Of a DNA stretch of 64,000 bases, positions 11,633-22,992 are shown in pieces. Where the stretch lies: NCBI RefSeq assembly GCF_963082655.1, contig NC_081555.1:90160272-90224271 (forward strand), written 5' to 3'. This stretch comes from Stomoxys calcitrans. Lineage: Eukaryota > Arthropoda > Insecta > Diptera > Muscidae. Each line of letters opens with the position of its first letter. Position 1 is the stretch's first letter. The position numbers were made by a program, and so were the translations under genes. The notes beneath the pieces are model-generated. The model had not been told where the DNA came from. It saw only the letters and a list, made by a program, of their open reading frames with translations, and searched no databases.

Positions 11633-11675
11633 TTAGTTTGAGTTTGTAGTGGGGCAAAACAGTTTTCCAATAGTT

Positions 11676-12332
11676 ATGGCTAATAACAAAAATGTGCAAA
11701 CTTTAGGTAAGGTGGAAAATGAGGTCAAAAAAAGTAAAAATGTTCCTTTCCCTTTCTTAGTATCTCTTTTGTTGATGTCCTCTTTGACATCTTTTGGCTT
11801 GGCTGAGGTAGTGGAAAAATCCCTATTGCAGGCTGTGGGTACCAACAATCAACGTCTTGGCCGAGCTGGCATGTGTTTGGCTGATCTCTATGATGGTACT
11901 GAAATTAAAACTAAAACTCTACAAGTTATCGAAGGAGGCATAGGATTTTTGAAACAATATTTGGGCAAAACTTTAACCAATGAAGGCTACATGAATCTCT
12001 CGAATTTGGTCATTATGACAGCTGTTACCAATATGCAAGGTGTTACCGATAAATGTGCCACTGCCGCTGATGCCTACAGTCCCAGCAATACTCCTGTTGT
12101 GGGTGCTGATCTCTCCAAGACTGGCAGAGTTTTTGTACGCATCGGTGATTTAGTGCAATGCATAGTGCAGAAAGGTGATAGCGCAGCTCTTGAAAAAATC
12201 CCTGTCTACTATGCCAAAATCATTGAGGGTCTTGCCTCCGATACTGGCAGCAACCTGGTTGATGTTCTTTTCCGTCATGAGACTGTTTTGGCCAATGATC
12301 TGGCCAGTGTTACCTCAGAGTGTAGGTTTTAG
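11676..12332 (+). CDS. Secreted ~20-kDa four-Cys protein, array member 2 (two exons)
   Basis: Exon 1 is 11,676-11,706 and exon 2 is 11,761-12,332. The 54-bp phase-1 intron begins GTAAGG and ends in a pyrimidine tract plus TTAG. The intron happens to be open, so a longer unspliced frame from 11,649 exists, but it places a charged stretch before the leader and is rejected. The spliced product has 200 residues, starts MANNKNVQTLVSLLLMSSLT, and is probably cleaved after Ala25. Cysteines are at 49, 109, 144 and 198, the family set only. Asn89 in MNLSN is a sequon. AATAAA is at 12,396-12,401. It is clearly the nearest paralogue of member 1 and lies 4.2 kb downstream of it on the same strand. Function unknown; extracellular location is inferred from the leader. 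Confidence 0.92.
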   Translation: MANNKNVQTLGKVENEVKKSKNVPFPFLVSLLLMSSLTSFGLAEVVEKSLLQAVGTNNQRLGRAGMCLADLYDGTEIKTKTLQVIEGGIGFLKQYLGKTLTNEGYMNLSNLVIMTAVTNMQGVTDKCATAADAYSPSNTPVVGADLSKTGRVFVRIGDLVQCIVQKGDSAALEKIPVYYAKIIEGLASDTGSNLVDVLFRHETVLANDLASVTSECRF

Positions 12333-12467
12333 ATGAAGTAAAAGGAAAATTTTGAAGTGTTGTCTTAGGTTGATTTGAAATATCAAAGATGTTTAAATAA
12401 ACAATAAGAATTTTTAAATTATTTTTTCATGTCTCAGCATTGCTGCATTGTTAAGCATTAGCATTTT

Positions 12468-13172
12468 CATACCCTACACCACCACTGTGGTATTGGGTAT
12501 TATAAATTTATAGATTTGTTTGCAACGCTAAGAAGTCAAAGAGAAGAATCGTTTTCTGATTTGATTTAGGTTCAAGTCGAATTTACCAAATTTGGCACGA
12601 AGTGCTTTTTGTGACGTCCCAATATGTGTGCAAAATTTTATCAGAATAGGATCAGATTTATTTATAGCTCCCATATATATCTTTCATCCGATATGGTTTT
12701 TTAAGGCTGTAGAAGGCACAATTTTAGTCCGATCTTTACCAAATTTTGCACGAATCGGATCAGATCTATGTATAGGATCGGATCAGATCTATATATAGCT
12801 TCCATATATATCTTTCATCCGATATGCTTTTTTAAAGCTGTAGTCGATACAATTTTGGTCCGATCTCTATAAAATTTTTCATGAGATGTTTCAATTGACA
12901 TCCCAGTACGTTTGCAAAATTTCATAAAAATCTAATCAGATTTAGATAAAACTCCCATGTATATCTTTTATGCGTTTCGACTTTTAAGGCTGTAGAAGCC
13001 ACAATTTTTGTACCATCGTAAGAAAATCCTGCAAGGTTCTATTCGATATTTCAATAGGTATGCAAAATTAAAGTCTGACTTTAGATTTGGATATAAGTGA
13101 TATATATTCAACGTATTACGTATACTCGGTGGTGTAGGGTATAATATAGTCGGCTCCGTTCGACTTTTGCCT
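12468..13172 (+). mobile_element. DINE-like element, subfamily B
   Basis: It starts ATACCCTACACCACCACTG, has subrepeats built on TATAGCTCCCATATATATCT and GGCTGTAGAAGCCACAATTT, and ends GGTGTAGGGTATAATATAGT followed by a degenerate TCGGCTCCGTTCGACTTTTG end. Its sequence differs from the common subfamily. Confidence 0.65.
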
Positions 13173-13179
13173 TATCTTA

Positions 13180-13665
13180 CTGGTTTTCATCTGATATGGT
13201 CTTTTAAGACTTTAGAAGCCACAGTTTCGGTTCGTATGTCCCAGTATGTGTGCAAGATTTCATCAAAGTCGATCCAGATTGAGATATAGCTCCCATATAT
13301 ATCTTCATCCGATATGGTATTTTTAGGTGGTAGAAACCACAATTTTGGTCCGTTCTTCACAAAATTTATCAGGAGGTGTTTTATTTGTGGTGCCCATTAC
13401 GGGTGCAAATTTTTATAAAACTTTGTCCAGATTTAGATATGGCTCCCACTTATATCTTTTACTCGATAAGGCCTTTTAAGACTGTAGTAGCCACAGTTTA
13501 GGTTCTATCGTAAGAAAATTTTAAAAAGATTCTAAATAGGTATGCCAAGTTAAAGTCCAACTAGCATTAGCCATAAGTTCTATGTATTAAAAGTAATGCG
13601 TAGACTCGATGGTGTAGGACATTTAATATTCGGTTTGGCCCGACCTTCGCCTTTCTTAACTGGTT
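13180..13665 (+). mobile_element. DINE-like subfamily B fragment
   Basis: A second, 5'-truncated unit of the same subfamily directly downstream. It shares the block ATATAGCTCCCATATATATC and the end GGTGTAGGACATTTAATATT followed by TCGGTTTGGCCCGACC. Confidence 0.55.
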
Positions 13666-13703
13666 TAAATTTAAATTTTATAAATAACCAGCCGAATCGG
13701 GCC

Positions 13704-14972
13704 GTTTTTTATACCCACCACCATAGTATACCCCCAGGCACACTAATCTAGTCATTCCGTTTGTAACACCTCCAAAAATTTTCGCCTAAGACCCCATAAA
13801 GTATATATATTCTTGATCGTCTCGTCGTTCTGAGTCGATCTAGCCATGCCCGTCTGTCTGCCCGTCTGTCGAAATCACGATAGCGGTCGAACGCGTACAG
13901 CTAGCCGTTTGAATATTTCCACAGATACTTAATATTGATGTAGGTCATTGGGGATTGCAAAGTGGCCATATCGGTTCAGATTTATATTTAGGTCCCATAT
14001 AAACTGTTCTCCCGATTTGACTTTTTGAGCTCTAACAAGCCGCAATTTGTGTTCGATTTGGGTGAAATTTAGCATGTGGTGTTCTATTGTGTCTTCCAAA
14101 AACTGTGACTAGTACGGTCTAAATTAGTCACAAACCTGATATAGCTCCCAAAAAACCGATCTCCCGATTTGACTTCTTGAGTTCCTGGAAACCGCATTTT
14201 TTGTCCGAATTGGCTGAAATTGGTTCCGACTTAAATAACTGTGTCAAACAGGGTTCAAATTGGTATTTAACCTGACATAGCTCCGATATAAACCGATCTA
14301 CCGATTTGACTTTTTGAGCTCTTACAAGCCTCAATTTGTGTCCGATTTGGCTGAAGTTTTGCATGTGATAAAGCTTCATATAAACCGATTTCCCGATTTG
14401 ACTTCTTTAGCCCTTGGAAGCCATAGTTTTTGTCCGATTTGGCTGAAGTTTTGCACATAGTGCTCTGTTACGACTCTCAACAACTGTCCTAAGTACGGTT
14501 CAAAACGGACAAGAACCTGATATAGCTCCCATATAAACCGATCTCCCAATTATACTTTTGGAGCCTCTAGATTGGGAAATTGTTTTCCGATCTTACAGAA
14601 ATTTCGCACGATAAGTTTCCTTTGACTTCTAGTAACTGCACCAAGTACGGTTCGAATTGGTCCAAAACCTTATATAGCTTCTATATAAACCGATTTCTAC
14701 ATTATACTTCTTGAGACTGTATGAGGCGTAAATTTACTCGCATTTTGCAGAAATTTCCAGTAGCTCAAGAAGTCAAATCGGGAGATCGGTGATTACATGA
14801 CAGCTTTATCAAAATTTCAAGCGCCTGGACTGATGGACGAAGGGACAGACATGGCTAGATCGACTTAAAATGTCATGACAAGAATATATATACTTTATGG
14901 GATCTTGGACGAATATTGTTACAAACGGAATGACGAAATTAGAATACCCCCATTCAATGGTAGAGAGTATAA
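13704..14972 (+). mobile_element. Composite of two DINE/Helentron-like pieces
   Basis: A forward element begins TTTTTTATACCCACCACCATA at about 13,707, carries the GTCTGTCTGCCCGTCTGTCG tract and five to six subrepeats, and stops near 14,760 without its hairpin end. From about 14,761 to 14,972 a reversed 5' part follows, ending CAATGGTAGAGAGTATAAAA. The two 5' ends therefore face outward, a truncated inverted arrangement. Confidence 0.65.
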
Positions 14973-15103
14973 AAAACCATGGAAATTTCTTGTTTCGACC
15001 CTGCAAAATACTGGACAAATTCATTTTAATTTTTTTTGTTTCTCTTTCGGAGATTGGAGATTTAAGTTTTTGGGACAATATTTGTATATAGCTGGCATAA
15101 TTA

Positions 15104-15292
15104 GGGTTGCCCAAAAAGTAATTGCGGATTTTTTAAAAGAAAGTAAATGCATTTTTAATAAAACTTAGAATTAACTTTAATCAAATATACTTTTTTTACA
15201 CTTTTTTTCTAATGCAAGCTAAAAGTAACAGCTGATAACTGACAGAAGAAAGAATGCAATTACAGAGTCACAAGCTGTGAAAAAATTTGTCA
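15104..15292 (+). mobile_element. GGTTGCCC-ended MITE, copy A, right end missing
   Basis: It begins GGGTTGCCCAAAAAGTAATT and follows the 235-bp family seen at 32,553, 34,811, 37,069 and 40,757, but breaks off after AAAAAATTTGTCAA and lacks the right inverted repeat. Confidence 0.8.
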
Positions 15293-15304
15293 AATAGCTG
15301 GCAT

Positions 15305-16385
15305 AGTAACATATATCGATCTCCCGATAAAAGGTGCATTTTTATTTTTGGTACAATGAGTTGTGTTAGATGCTAACATGACCTTCCTGAATATGTTGGA
15401 GATCGGAATATATTTAGATGTAGCCGTTGCGGGTTCATAAATTATACATTTTTCTCGGTGTTATGGTGAAAGTTGATCAATGTATATATCCGAGGGGGTT
15501 GGTATCCAAAGTTCGGCCCGGCCGAACTTGTTGCCATTTTACCCCTGTTGATGTAAAATTAACATTTTTAGTGTATATAACACCCGTTTAAGTTGGAAAT
15601 GTTGTTCATATTCAACACCTCAAAATATTTGTCATATTTGTCATCGTCATTACATTTCAAGTTGTTCTAGCGATGGCCGTCCGTTTGTCATTCTCTCTTT
15701 CTGGAAAAAGCACGCTAACTTTCGAAGGAGTAAGACTGGGCGATGAAAATTATGCACAAATGCTTCTTATTAGTGTAGGTCGGACGTTGGTTGGGACGGC
15801 AAATGGGCCAAATCGGACCATGCTTTGATAAAGTTGCCATATAAACCGATCTACCGATTGGATTTCTTGTGCTTCTAGAGGGAACAACACTTATTCGATT
15901 CGAGCTGAAATTTTGAATCGTTTTGCTATGATTTCCAACAACTGTGCAGTGTAAGGTTCAAATCGGTCTACAATATGTTATAGCTGCTATATAAATAGAT
16001 CTTCTGACTTAATTTCTTGAGCATCTAGAAAGCCCAATTACCACCCGATTTAATTGGAAGTTTTGTTTTGTTATGAGTTTCAATATTCGTGGCAAGTATG
16101 GTCAAAATCGGTTTATAACCTGATATGGTTGCCATATAAACCGATCTCGCGATTTAACGTCCTTAACGTGAGGGCGCTATAATTATTCAATTAGCCTGAA
16201 ACTTTTAGGGTGGTGTTTTTCTATGGCTTCTAGCAGCCATGGCGAATACGGGCTTTATCGCTTGATAATTTGATATAGCTCTTATATATGTAAAAAGTCA
16301 TTCAAAAAACTTGTCACATGCGATCGATGGTGCATGGTACGTAAGATTCGGCCCGGCCGAACTTCATGCGCTTTTACTTGCTTTT
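15305..16385 (+). mobile_element. DINE/Helentron-like fragments
   Basis: At least two 3' ends are present: one around 15,508 (AAGTTCGGCCCGGCCGAACT) and one around 16,347-16,385 (TTCGGCCCGGCCGAAC then GCGCTTTTACTTGC). The segment 15,600-16,385 has a weak 5' block (TTTGTCATTCTCTCTTTCTG) and several subrepeats. Old and diverged. Confidence 0.65.
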
Positions 16386-16970
16386 TTAAAGAGACTAAAG
16401 AACTAAAATACTAATAATACAATTTTTGGCTTCGAAACTGCATAACTCTCAACTGAATAATCGGGTTTTCTCTGTCGGGGCGAGATCAATAGACTCCAGG
16501 ATTACAAAACAGGACCCACAAGCCTTAAGTAATAATCCAGGTTTTAGTCTTCGTAGTTAATTACAATACAAACCTTTTTCGAGTATTCGGTTGAGTATTT
16601 CACACTGTTCTGAGTAAAAATCTAGTGAATATGAGTGTAGGCGAATTTCTGTGAAAATTTTGAGCAGTATTTATTTTTGGCTTTTTAAGGACACTTTCAT
16701 CATTTAAGGACACATCGTTATTCTTTTTCAGAAAATTGCAATTTTTTCCCTATTACCAAGTTTAAAGCCCTGCCAAAATGCGCCCTAACCACCTAGGGAT
16801 TTGCACATGACTTTGATAACACCCCAGCACTTACCATTTCAAATGTCAAAGAGTTATATCTATCCGTTCTCAAATGACATAATTTTGAACTAGCTGTTTC
16901 CGATTCTATCCCACTGTGTGAAGTGAATTAAATTGACAGTAGCCTAATGAGAACATGATGCATTTTTACG

Positions 16971-17084
16971 GCCGTATTCACAAAACTTATTGAAGCCTTA
17001 AAATAGGTTTATTTGACAGTTCTGTAAAGAAATTCTCCCAAATAAACCCATTTGAAATCTACATTAAGTTTTGTGAATACCGGT
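16971..17084. mobile_element. Small palindromic MITE-like element
   Basis: The inverted ends GTATTCACAAAACTTA and TAAGTTTTGTGAATAC lie about 85 bp apart, with further imperfect pairing inside (AAATAGGTTTATTTG against CAAATAAACCCATTT). No clean target duplication is visible. Confidence 0.55.
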
Positions 17085-17109
17085 ATTAACCTTTATTCCA
17101 TTGCTCTTA

Positions 17110-17330
17110 ATTTATGACTAGCCTACAATTTATGCAATTAAACTAAATTGTATTATCAATACGTATGTATTTAAATAAAATGTACATAAACAAAATAATT
17201 TAAGACGGGTTTTATAATCATGCCTAAATGATATTCGCGTAATGAATTAATTGAAGTTTTTGAACGAAACGAACAACCAAATAATATTTTTGATTCTTTT
17301 AATAAAAAACGGGTAAAAATCACCATTTTG
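17110..17330 (+). repeat. Block shared inverted with 33,815-34,030
   Basis: Matches on the opposite strand of the later block: TATGTATTTAAATAAAATG, GGTTTTATAATCAT, ATTCGCGTA and TTTTTGATTCTTTTA followed by AAAAACGGGTA, in the same order and spacing. Diverged, non-coding. It could be an old transposon or a conserved duplicated element of the gene array. Confidence 0.6.
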
Positions 17331-17429
17331 TTTGCACACCTTTGAAAACTAAATGTTAATTTATAGCAACAAGGATATGGTTATCCCCTCCCAACGCTGA
17401 ACGCTGGCATAATAGAACCCATTGTGCTA

Positions 17430-19500
17430 AACTTCTTTAATATTAAAGAAGAATGTCGAGTGGCCTAATACAACTTACTGACCCAAATTTCAGCGAAATC
17501 GGATAAAAAATGAATCGTCAATGATCCTAGAACCTTAAATCGGCGGATCGGTCTATATGGGGGCTATATCATCATATAAACCGATATAGCCCATTTTCGA
17601 ACTTAAACTGCTTATGGACAATAAAAGAATCTGTACAAAGCTTCAGCTCAATATCTATATTTTTATACCCTCCACCATAAGATAGGGGGTATACTAATTT
17701 CGTCATTCTGTTTGTAACTACTCGAAATATTCGTCTGAGACCCCATAAAGTATATATATTCTTGATCGTCGCGACATTTTATGTCGATCTAGCCATGTCC
17801 GTCCGTCTGTCCGTCCGTCCGTCCGTCCGTCTGTCTGTCGAAAGCACGCTAATTTCCGAAGAAGTAAAGCTAGCCGCTTGAAATTTTGCACAAATACTTC
17901 TTACTAGTGTATTGTAGGTCGGTTGGTATTGTAAATGGACCATATCGGTCCATGTTTTGATATAGCTGCCATATAAACCGATCTTGGGTCTTGACTTCTT
18001 GAGCCTCTAGAGTGCGCAATTATTATCCGATTGAAATGAAATTTTCCACGACGTGTTTTGTTATTATATCCAACAACTGTGCCAAGTATGGTTCAAATCG
18101 GTCTATAACCTGATATAGCTGCCATATAAACCGATCTTGGATCTTGACTTCTTGAACCTCTACAGTGCGCAATTCTTATCCGATTGAAATGAAATTTTGC
18201 ACGACGTGTTTTCTTATTATATTCAACAACTGTGCCAAGTATGGTTGAAATCGGTCCATAACCTGATATAGCTGCCATATAAACCGATCTTGGGTCTTGA
18301 CTTCTTGAGCCTCTAGAGGGCGCAATTCTTATCCGATTGGAATGGAATTTCGCACGACGTGTTTTGTTTCGATACCCAACAACTGTGTCAAGTATGGTTC
18401 AAATCGGTTCCTAACCTGATATAGCTGCCATATAAACTGATCTTGGGTCTTGACTTCTTGAGCCTCTAGAGGGCGCAATTCTCATCCGATTGGAATGGAA
18501 TTTCGCACAACGTGTTTTGTTATGATACCCAACAACTGTGCCAAGTATGGTTCAAATCGGTCCATAACCTGATATAGCTGCCATATAAACCGATCTTGGG
18601 TCTTGACTTCTTGAGCCTCTAGAGGGCGCAATTCTTATCCGATTGGAATGGAATTTCGCACGACGTGTTTTGTTATTATATCCAACAACTGTGCCTAGTA
18701 TGGTTCAAATCGGTCCACAACCTGATATAGCTGTCATATAAACAGATTTGGGGATTTGACTTCTTGAGCTTCTAGAGGGCGCAATTCCTATCCGATTCGG
18801 CTGAAATTTTGCATGACGTATTTTATTTTTACTTTCAACAACTGTGTCAAATAAGGTTCAAATCGGTTCATAACCTGATATAGCTGCCATATAAACCGAA
18901 CTGGGATCTTGACTTCTTGACCCCTAGAGGTCGCAATTATTATCCGATATGCCTGAAATTTTGTACGACGGATCCTCTCATGACCATCAACAAACGTGTT
19001 TATTATGTTCTGAATCGGTCTATAGCCCGATACAGATCCCATATAAATCGTTTTCTCTATTTTACTTCGTGAGCCCCAATGGGCGCAATTCTTATTCGAA
19101 TTGGCTGAAATTTTACACAGGTCTCCAACATATAATTTAATTGTGGTCCGAACCGGACCATATCTTGAAATCGTTTTAATAGCAGAGCAACTCTTTTCTT
19201 ATATGCTTTTTTGCCTAAGAAGAGATGCCGGGAAAAGAACTCGACAAATGCGATCCATGGTGGAGGGTATATAAGATTCGGCCCGGCCGAACTTAGCACG
19301 CTTTTACTTGTTAAAGACTGTAGCGTGATTTCAATAGACAGACGGACGGACGAACAGATATCGGACATGGCTAGATCGTCTTGGACGACGATCAATGTTA
19401 AATATACTATATAGGGTCGCAAGTGGATATTTCGATGTGTTGCAAATAGAATGACAAAATGAATATACCGCCATCCTTCGGTGGTGAGTATAAAAATGCA
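17430..19500 (-). mobile_element. Outer DINE/Helentron-like element (split by nested copy)
   Basis: A reversed element is recognisable on both sides of the insertion. 17,430-17,660 ends in CTTCAGCTCAATATCTATAT, and 19,312-19,495 resumes with AAAGACTGTAGCGTGATTTC and ends TTCGGTGGTGAGTATAAAA. The uninterrupted equivalent is visible at 6,105-6,160. Confidence 0.8.
17660..19312 (+). mobile_element. Complete DINE/Helentron-like element, nested
   Basis: The best full-length copy in the window, about 1.65 kb. The 5' end TTATACCCTCCACCATAAG can fold with the GGGGGTATA that follows. Then come CTTGATCGTCGCGAC, the CCGTCCGTCTGTCCGTCCG tract, six tandem subrepeats of about 153 bp (one starting near each of 17,986, 18,137, 18,293, 18,446, 18,598 and 18,753), and a 3' hairpin TTCGGCCCGGCCGAA followed by CGCTTTTACTTGTT. 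Insertion into the outer element made no target duplication, as expected for Helitron-type transposition. Confidence 0.88.
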
Positions 19501-19520
19501 TCATTTATGAGCCCGTAGCA

Positions 19521-19833
19521 AAAATTGCAAATTCTGTCCATGAACATTCCACTAAGGAACAGGGCCAAATTCATATCAATGAGTGCAGTTCGATTCAAGT
19601 TTATGCTCAATGATAGGGAGCCTCCTTTTTATAGCCGAGTCCGAACGGCGTGCAGCAGTGCGACACCTCTTTGGAGAGAAGTTTTACATGGCATAGTACC
19701 TCACAAATGTTGCCAGCATTAGGAGGGGAAAAACACCGCTGAAAAAATTTTACTGATGGTCTCGCCAGGATTCGAACCCTTGCGTCCAGCGTCATGGGCG
19801 GACATGCTGACCTCTGCGCTACGGTGGCCTCCA
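19521..19833 (-). mobile_element. tRNA-derived SINE, full length, with target duplication
   Basis: Read on the minus strand it starts GGAGGCCACCGTAGCGCAGA, with an A box (TAGCGCAGAGGTCAGC) and a perfect B box (GGTTCGAATCC). The SINE body ends in GCAATTTTT-like sequence. It is flanked by a 14-bp direct repeat, ATGAGCCCGTAGCA, at 19,507-19,520 and 19,834-19,847. This is the best reference copy of the family in the window. Confidence 0.93.
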
Positions 19834-19859
19834 ATGAGCCCGTAGCAGCTATATCGAAA

Positions 19860-20195
19860 TATGGTCCCGATTGGACCAAACTCCGCACAGACTTCGACAA
19901 TTCACTGTTCAAGACGGTAAAACATGTTTTTGACGCAGTGAAATCTATGAGCCTCAACCCATTATCGAACTTTATCTCGTTGAGGATTAATGTTACGACT
20001 GTTGGACCGAGTACATTTTGCTTCCCTATCTTCGCATTAAAATCTTCCAGAACGATTTTAATATCATGGGGGGCAGCGATAGTATTCTCTCTCTAGGCGC
20101 TCGCAAAAAAATATTATTGGTTTGATCGTCCTTGTCTTCCATCTTCCCTGTGCGTGAGCACAAATAAGGCTGATGTTGAAAAATTTAACCTTTAT
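19860..20195 (-). pseudogene. LINE apurinic endonuclease fragment
   Basis: On the minus strand the sequence reads, across one or more frame changes, AHAQGKMEDKDD, then ERLEREYY, then KIVLEDFNAKIG, then DNGLRLIDFTASKT. The DFNAKxG block followed by NGLRLIDF is the C-terminal part of the APE-type endonuclease of RTE/CR1-like non-LTR elements. No other part of that element is next to it. Confidence 0.7.
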
Positions 20196-21431
20196 TATAG
20201 CCACCACCGAAGAATGGGGTTATATTCATTTTGTCATTTCGTCTGCAACACATCGAAATATCCATTTCCGGCCCTATAAAGTATAAATATTCTTGATCAG
20301 CGTAAAAATCTAAGACGATCTAGCCATGTCCGTCCGTCTGTCTGTAGAAATCACGCTACAGTCTTTAAAAATAGAAATATTGAGCTGAAACTTTGCTCAG
20401 ATTATTTCTATGTCCATAAGTTGGTTAAGTTCGAAGATGGGCTATATCGGACAATATATCTTCATATAGCCCCCATATAGACCGATCCTCCGATTTAGGG
20501 TCTTAGGCCCATAAAAGACACATTTATTATCCGATTTTGCTGAAATTTGGGACAGTGAGTTGTGTTAGGCCCTTCGACATCCTTCATCAATTTGGCTCAG
20601 ATCGGTCCAGATTTGGATATAGCTGCCATATAGACCGATCCTCCGATTTAGGGTTTTAGGTCCATAAAAGCCACATTTATTATCCGATTTTGCTGAAATT
20701 TAGGACAGTGAGTTGTCTTAGGCTCTTCGACATATTTCTTCAATTTGGCCCTGATCGGTTCAGATTTGGATATAGCTGCCATGTAGACCGATCTCTCGAT
20801 TTAAGGTTTTGGGCCCATAAAAAAGCGCATTTATTGTCCGATGTCGCCGAAGTTTGGGACAGTGAATTAAGTTCAGCAACTTCATCTACTTCTGCAATAT
20901 GACACAGATCGGTCCAGATTTGGATATAGCTGCCATATAGACCGATCTCTCAATTTAAGGATTTGGGTCCATAAAAGGTGCATTTATTTTCCGATGTTGC
21001 CGAAATTTGGGACAGTGAGTTGTCTTAGGCCCTTGGGACGGTGCTTTGTGTTAGGCTCTTCGACATTTTTCAGCAACTTGGCCCGAATCGGTCCAGATTT
21101 GGATATAGCTGCCATGTAGACCCATATCTCGATTTAATATCTTGACCCCGTAAAGGACGCATTTTTAAACCGATTTCACTAAAATTTGACACGGTGACTT
21201 ATGTTAGGCTTTTCGACATCCGTGTCGTAAATGGTTCAGATCGGTTTATTTTTAGATATAGCTACTGTACTTATAAGCGTTTGGTCCGAATCGGAACATA
21301 TTTCGATATAACTGCTATGGGACATAAGGCATGCAAGTTTCACCGGATTTTGATGAAAGGTGGTTTACATATATACCCGAGGTGGTGAGTATCCAAAGTT
21401 CGGCCCGGCTAAACTTAACCCCTTTTACTTG
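20196..21431 (+). mobile_element. DINE/Helentron-like element
   Basis: It starts TTATTATAGCCACCACCGAA, has the CTTGATCAGCGTAAAAATCT block, about five subrepeats with GGATATAGCTGCCATATAGA, and ends TTCGGCCCGGCTAAACTTAA then CCCCTTTTACTTGTTTT. Same subfamily as the reversed copy at 5,262-6,304. Confidence 0.85.
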
Positions 21432-21589
21432 TTTTAAATTTTCAATTTTAAAAATAGTATGTCAAAGAACTTTCAAAAGCCAGCAAAGCATTGGTGGATA
21501 AGTTGAATTTGAATAAGGGAAGTAAGCTTTTACATGTTTCGTTTGTGTTGGACGTCAATATTAGGAGAATTAGTTTTTACTATTCTTTT

Positions 21590-21905
21590 GTGTCTTAGAG
21601 TAATTGTTCATTCTTCTCCGGGTGCGGATTACTAGCCCAGCGCCCTAATTGCATGGGTTATATGGGATCGCACATGCTTCCCACGATGTAGCGAGCTGAT
21701 TGCCTCAAGATCCGACGCTCGCATCGAACCCCTAACCTGGAAACAGACACTGATTTTGGCCATAGGTTATTTGAAGGTGCCAATGCCTTGCCTTGTAATT
21801 TCGAGTATCACTGGCACTTACTGTGACTCACCTCTCGAAACTGCCCGCACGAAGCTTTCCGCAACCTGTGGAAGCGACCGGTAGCTTTCCAACATCCCTT
21901 CATCG
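21590..21905 (+). repeat. Unclassified dispersed repeat, copy 1
   Basis: Relatively GC-rich. It shares GGTTATTTGAAGGTGCCAAT and CTTGCCTTGTAATTTCGAGT, then CACTGGCACTTACTGTGACT, with a diverged copy at 59,840-60,140. No coding frame is recognisable. The class is not known to me. Confidence 0.45.
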
Positions 21906-22210
21906 AGTTTAAATGTCCTTAGAATGAAAAATATAAAATCTTTATTTTATTATTTATTTTTCTCAGAATCTTAGATGAACGGAATGCCCAATCTTAAGGT
22001 AACACAATTTAAACAGCATTATTAAACGTTTCAGGAAAATCAGTCAACGCATTTTTGTGTCTATACGGAACAAACAAAATAGTGATACACCGATATTTGG
22101 ATGTTAGGTATGATCAGAACACTGACCACTTTCAAACACTAAAACTAAACTGCAGAAATTAGCTGAATTTAATCGCTCTGTTTTATAGTTAAAATGCAAA
22201 TTACTTTGGC

Positions 22211-22246
22211 TATATTAGCTTTGCATTTTGTTTATGTTATTCAAAC
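22211..22246 (+). promoter_or_regulatory. Core promoter of secreted-protein gene 3
   Basis: TATATTA at 22,211-22,217 is 29 bp upstream of TTCAAAC at 22,240-22,246, the motif shared with genes 2 and 4. The ATG lies 71 bp after the putative start A. Confidence 0.6.
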
Positions 22247-22313
22247 GATTTTTGGCTTTTCTGTGTGTTTGCTGAAACGGAGCGCGTTTTCTAAACTCTA
22301 CCTACAACCAATA

Positions 22314-22992
22314 ATGTCAAACAGCAAAGTCTTCAGTATAGAAGGTAACATGGACAATAACTTGGAGTCTTCAAATGATCTATAAGAAATTTTAACTCCT
22401 TTTCATTCAAGTCTCCTTGGTGATTGCGCTGTTGTTGACACCCCTTAACCAAGCCGATAATGTGGAAAAATCCTTGATTTTTGAATTAGCAACAAATTTT
22501 CAAAATCTTGGTAAGACGGAAATGTGCCTTGCGGATTACTTTCATGATGCTGCCCTTCAAACCAAAGTTAGTGTAATAATTCATGGCGGTTTAGGATTTT
22601 TGCAGCAAAATATTGGCAAAACACTTAGCGGTGGAGAATATCTCAATCTATCAAATAATGCTGTAAAAACTGCCACTGATTTAATGTTGGGTCTAAATGA
22701 GAAGTGTTCGAAAATTCCAAAGAAATATACACCTACCAATACTCCCCCAGAGGGTTTACAAATGTCCAAGGCTGCTCAAGTAATTCTTAAGGTTGGTGAA
22801 ATATTAGAGTGTGTGGCAAAGAAGGGAGACATTGAGGAGCTAGAGAAAATCCCAATGTTTTATGGTAAGGAAATTCACGGACTTGCTATGGATACTGGAG
22901 ACTTGTATGCCAATATTCTGTACAGACACGAGACAACGTTGGCCAGTGATTTGGCAGGGTTAACAACAGAGTGCAGTGTTTTAACCAAATAG
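22314..22992 (+). CDS. Secreted four-Cys protein, array member 3 (two exons)
   Basis: Exon 1 is 22,314-22,344 and exon 2 is 22,412-22,992, with a 67-bp phase-1 intron that starts GTAACA and ends TTCAAG. The 203-residue protein starts MSNSKVFSIEVSLVIALLLT; the leader probably ends after Ala25 (NQA-DN). The mature protein keeps the four family cysteines (in EMC, EKC, LEC and TEC contexts), the GGLGFLQQ block, a YLNLSNN sequon and the C-terminal RHETTLASDLAGL motif. It is more diverged than members 1 and 2 and richer in Lys and Glu. No clear AATAAA follows closely. It lies 10 kb after member 2, the gap being filled by transposons. Function unknown. Confidence 0.9.

Larger units (their letters stand above)
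16386..17430. other. Non-repeat intergenic region with small elements
   Basis: About 1 kb that is mostly free of the dispersed repeats. It contains a small palindromic element (16,971-17,084) and a block (17,110-17,330) that recurs inverted at 33,815-34,030. No convincing exon is seen. Confidence 0.4.

Noticed and set aside
11649..11760. Longer N-terminus for secreted-protein gene 2 by reading through the intron
   Set aside because: All four paralogues share an exon 1 that ends in G followed by GT and joins VSL; read-through would put a Lys/Glu-rich segment before the signal peptide.
17980..18780. Regularly spaced repeats that could suggest a CRISPR or satellite array
   Set aside because: The 153-bp units have no unique spacers and lie inside one DINE/Helentron-like element; the genome is eukaryotic.
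19760..19833. tRNA gene-like sequence with A and B boxes (also at 23,470, 35,560, 37,820 and 48,900)
   Set aside because: These are the heads of SINEs: the body and target duplications follow, and no tRNA cloverleaf with an anticodon arm and acceptor stem can be completed.
22194..22385. Open frame overlapping exon 1 of secreted-protein gene 3 with a hydrophobic start
   Set aside because: It starts upstream of the inferred transcription start and runs into the intron; the exon 1 frame shared by paralogues begins at 22,314.
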